Assembly (NCBI GenBank): GCA_032718475.1
Contig: JAUCBJ010004224.1
Coordinates: 1-64,000 of the forward strand
Source: Nemertoderma westbladi
Lineage: Eukaryota > Xenacoelomorpha > Nemertodermatida > Nemertodermatidae
Direction: 5' to 3'
Length of the DNA: 64,000 bases
The notes below the pieces were generated by a model. The model made no database searches and was not told where the DNA came from. It saw only the letters and a program-made list of their open reading frames with translations. Below are positions 62,159 through 64,000 of the stretch, piece by piece. Position 1 is the stretch's first letter. Every line of letters begins with the position of its first letter. The translations under genes were made by a program, and so were the position numbers.

Positions 62159-64000
62159 TGCGAGAGTTGTGACACATTTGTACATTTAAAATGTTACCGT
62201 AGGAAAAGCAGTAATTTATTCTCCACCAGAAACAATCTTGAGCCAAGTTTTCTCTGCAATAGCTGTATTTTTACCGAACTTCCCTTTCATGATACAATTT
62301 TAGAATCAGAAACCGACGATTCATTCCTCACATCGCCTCTGCAAACTCCAAGTGATGCTGAGAGTGAAACTTTTAAATTTTTTAAGAAAAAAGGTCTGCA
62401 TTTTTTGCACTTAAACGCACGATCTCTGCTTCCAAAACTTTCCGAAATTCGTATTTTAATCAATAAATCCAACCCAGCAGTTTTAACAATCTCTGAAACT
62501 TGGCTCGATGATAGCGTTTCTGATGGAGAAATTTATATTGATAATTACGTAGTTTTACGTAAGGATATGGACAGACACGGTGGTGGTGTCTGTACTTACA
62601 TTCGATGTGATTTAGCTTTTAATCGTAGGGAAGATTTAGAGTCTTGTGACGAAGTTTTACTGGTGGAACTTTTACTTCCTAAAACTAAACCTATTTTAAT
62701 CGGTACTTTATATCGGCCCCCTAAACAATCAGATTTTTTGCAAAATTTTGAAAATACAATTTTATATAATCTTAGGTCAGACTGTGAAATATATTTCTTA
62801 GGTGATTTTATTATCTGTTACCATCACAAAGCATCCCCCCTCTGTAAACAGTACCAAAGTATTTTAAATTTGTTTGGTTTAAAACAAATTATTCGAGATT
62901 CTACCAGAATTACCAGTAAAACTTCTACTTTACTAGATCACATCCTTTGTAATAATACCGATATTATTTCTCAATCTGGGGTTTTACCTATAGGTCTAAG
63001 CGATCATTTTATAGTTTTTTGCACAAGAAAGACACAAAAATCTTTTTTCGGGGATCATAAAACAGTAACTGTTAGGTCTATGAAAAATTACAGCAAGGAA
63101 CGCTTTTTAAGTTTGTTAGTTAATTCTGACTGGGAACCCTGTTTTAAGGCCGCTGACATTAACCTTGCGTACACTGTTTTTAAAGATATATTTCTAAAGG
63201 CACTTAATACTGTAGCACCAATTAAAGAAATTAGTCTTAAACAACGCACTGAGCCCTGGATGACCTCGGGTATTCTTAGTAATATCAGAGAAAGAGATAA
63301 CTATTTGTATAAATTTAGGAAATACCGTGTTTTAGCTGATTATAATAATTACTGCAAATATAGAAACCTTGTCCAACGGGTAAACGCTGAAATCTGAATA
63401 TTTGTACAACAAAATAAGTGAGAATAAAGATAATCCAAAAAGTCTATGGTCTACCCTAAAATCTTTACGTTATAAAAACCTAAACTCTAAATCGAATATT
63501 GTTCTGCAAGATAACGGTGAGCTGATTCATGATCATACTCTAGTTAGTAATTTATTTAATAATTATTTTACTAATGTTGCCTCTAATTTAGTTAAGAAAT
63601 TACCGTTATCAAGTAATAAATATAGTATAGGGTCCGAAACTCTAAATAATTTTTATTTAGAAAAGTTACAAAATTCAGAAAAGTTATTTTTAAAACCCGT
63701 TTCTGAGGATTTCGTTTTTAAAAATCTACTTAGCCTATCAGCCTCAAAAAGTACCGGTCTAGATCTAATACCTGCCCGTTTTCTTAAGGATGGTGCTGAA
63801 GTACTTAAAGTGCCTATTACTTTTATTATTAACTCTATCGTAGATAATGTAGTACCAGACGAACTGAAATTAGCTAAGGTTGTTCCTCTGTATAAAAAGA
63901 ATAGTAAAGTAGAACCCTGTAATTACAGACCTGTTAGTATCTTAAGTATTGTATCTAAAATTCTAGAACGTTCTGTTTTTCTACAGCTGGAGGCACATCT
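62159..64000 (+). pseudogene. CR1/L2-like LINE ORF2, 5'-truncated, continuing past the window
   Basis: The frame opens with CESCDTFVHLKCYRRK and then FLCNSC, a C-x2-C...H-x2-C...C-x2-C PHD-like zinc site. After a spacer comes the endonuclease: LHFLHLNARSLLPKL, LTISETWLDDSVSD, HGGGVCTYIRCDL, LPKTKPILIGTLYRPPK, IYFLGDFIICYHH (the usual D/N after GDF is lost), LLDHILCN and LSDHFIVF. A linker with EPWMTSGI follows. A one-base shift near 63395 ends the first frame. RT fingers continue in another (KSTGLDLIPARFLKDGAE, then AKVVPLYKKNSK and NYRPVSILSIVSKILE) to the window edge. It is related to the LINE at 30336-37210 but AT-rich and distinct in codon use. Confidence 0.88.

Overview
This window is repeat-dominated DNA from an animal genome, most likely a marine invertebrate. 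Several facts point to this. It carries non-LTR retrotransposons of RTE-like and CR1/L2-like type, two kinds of Ty3/Gypsy element plus a further truncated one, a Penelope-like GIY-YIG fragment and a TTAA-flanked DNA element. CpG sites decay to TpG or CpA. TAGGCCTA-type words are frequent in the unique DNA, which would suit an echinoderm or another invertebrate deuterostome, but that placement is an impression and was not tested. I see no bacterial gene organisation, no CRISPR array, no rRNA gene and no convincing host gene. One possible host exon lies at 24496-24742.

Layout, left to right. 1-569: Penelope-like fragment in an inverted repeat. 685-2935: tandem array of alternating 126- and 140-bp units. 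3970-9496: a minus-strand LINE (endonuclease and ORF1) whose ORF1 is split by a 36-bp minisatellite of about 100 copies. 10241-11297: possible TTAA element bounded by G and C tracts. 11663-13317: internally deleted RTE-like LINE (family F1) with an 11-bp target-site duplication. 13584-16367: fold-back element whose arm grades into a second, unrelated 36-bp array. 16368-20990: more F1 and F2 LINE fragments and an orphan zinc-knuckle ORF. 21139-24155: decayed Gypsy element. 24918-56736: one 48-bp satellite array, about 12 kb in total, interrupted first by a 1.57-kb TTAA element and then by an 18.2-kb nest of retroelements. 58420-64000: an ORF1-like pseudogene, inverted F2 LINE ends, a minus-strand LINE RT fragment holding an 18-bp array, and a CR1/L2-like LINE that runs off the right edge.

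The nest can be ordered from sequence alone. A Gypsy element (called G2 here) inserted in the 48-bp array. An F2 LINE then inserted in G2 between gag and protease, and a CR1-like LINE inserted in that F2 copy. Independently, a younger Gypsy element (G3) inserted in the G2 gag gene. G3 has 276-bp LTRs differing at one base and a single uninterrupted gag-pol frame. It is the only element here that looks complete.

The most unusual theme is minisatellite growth inside retrotransposon coding sequence. Arrays of 36, 30 and 18 bp sit within LINE ORF1, within an RT domain between motifs B and C, and within a second RT, and the last two preserve the reading frame. The very long apparent ORFs in this window come from repeat units divisible by three. 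I do not regard them as genes.
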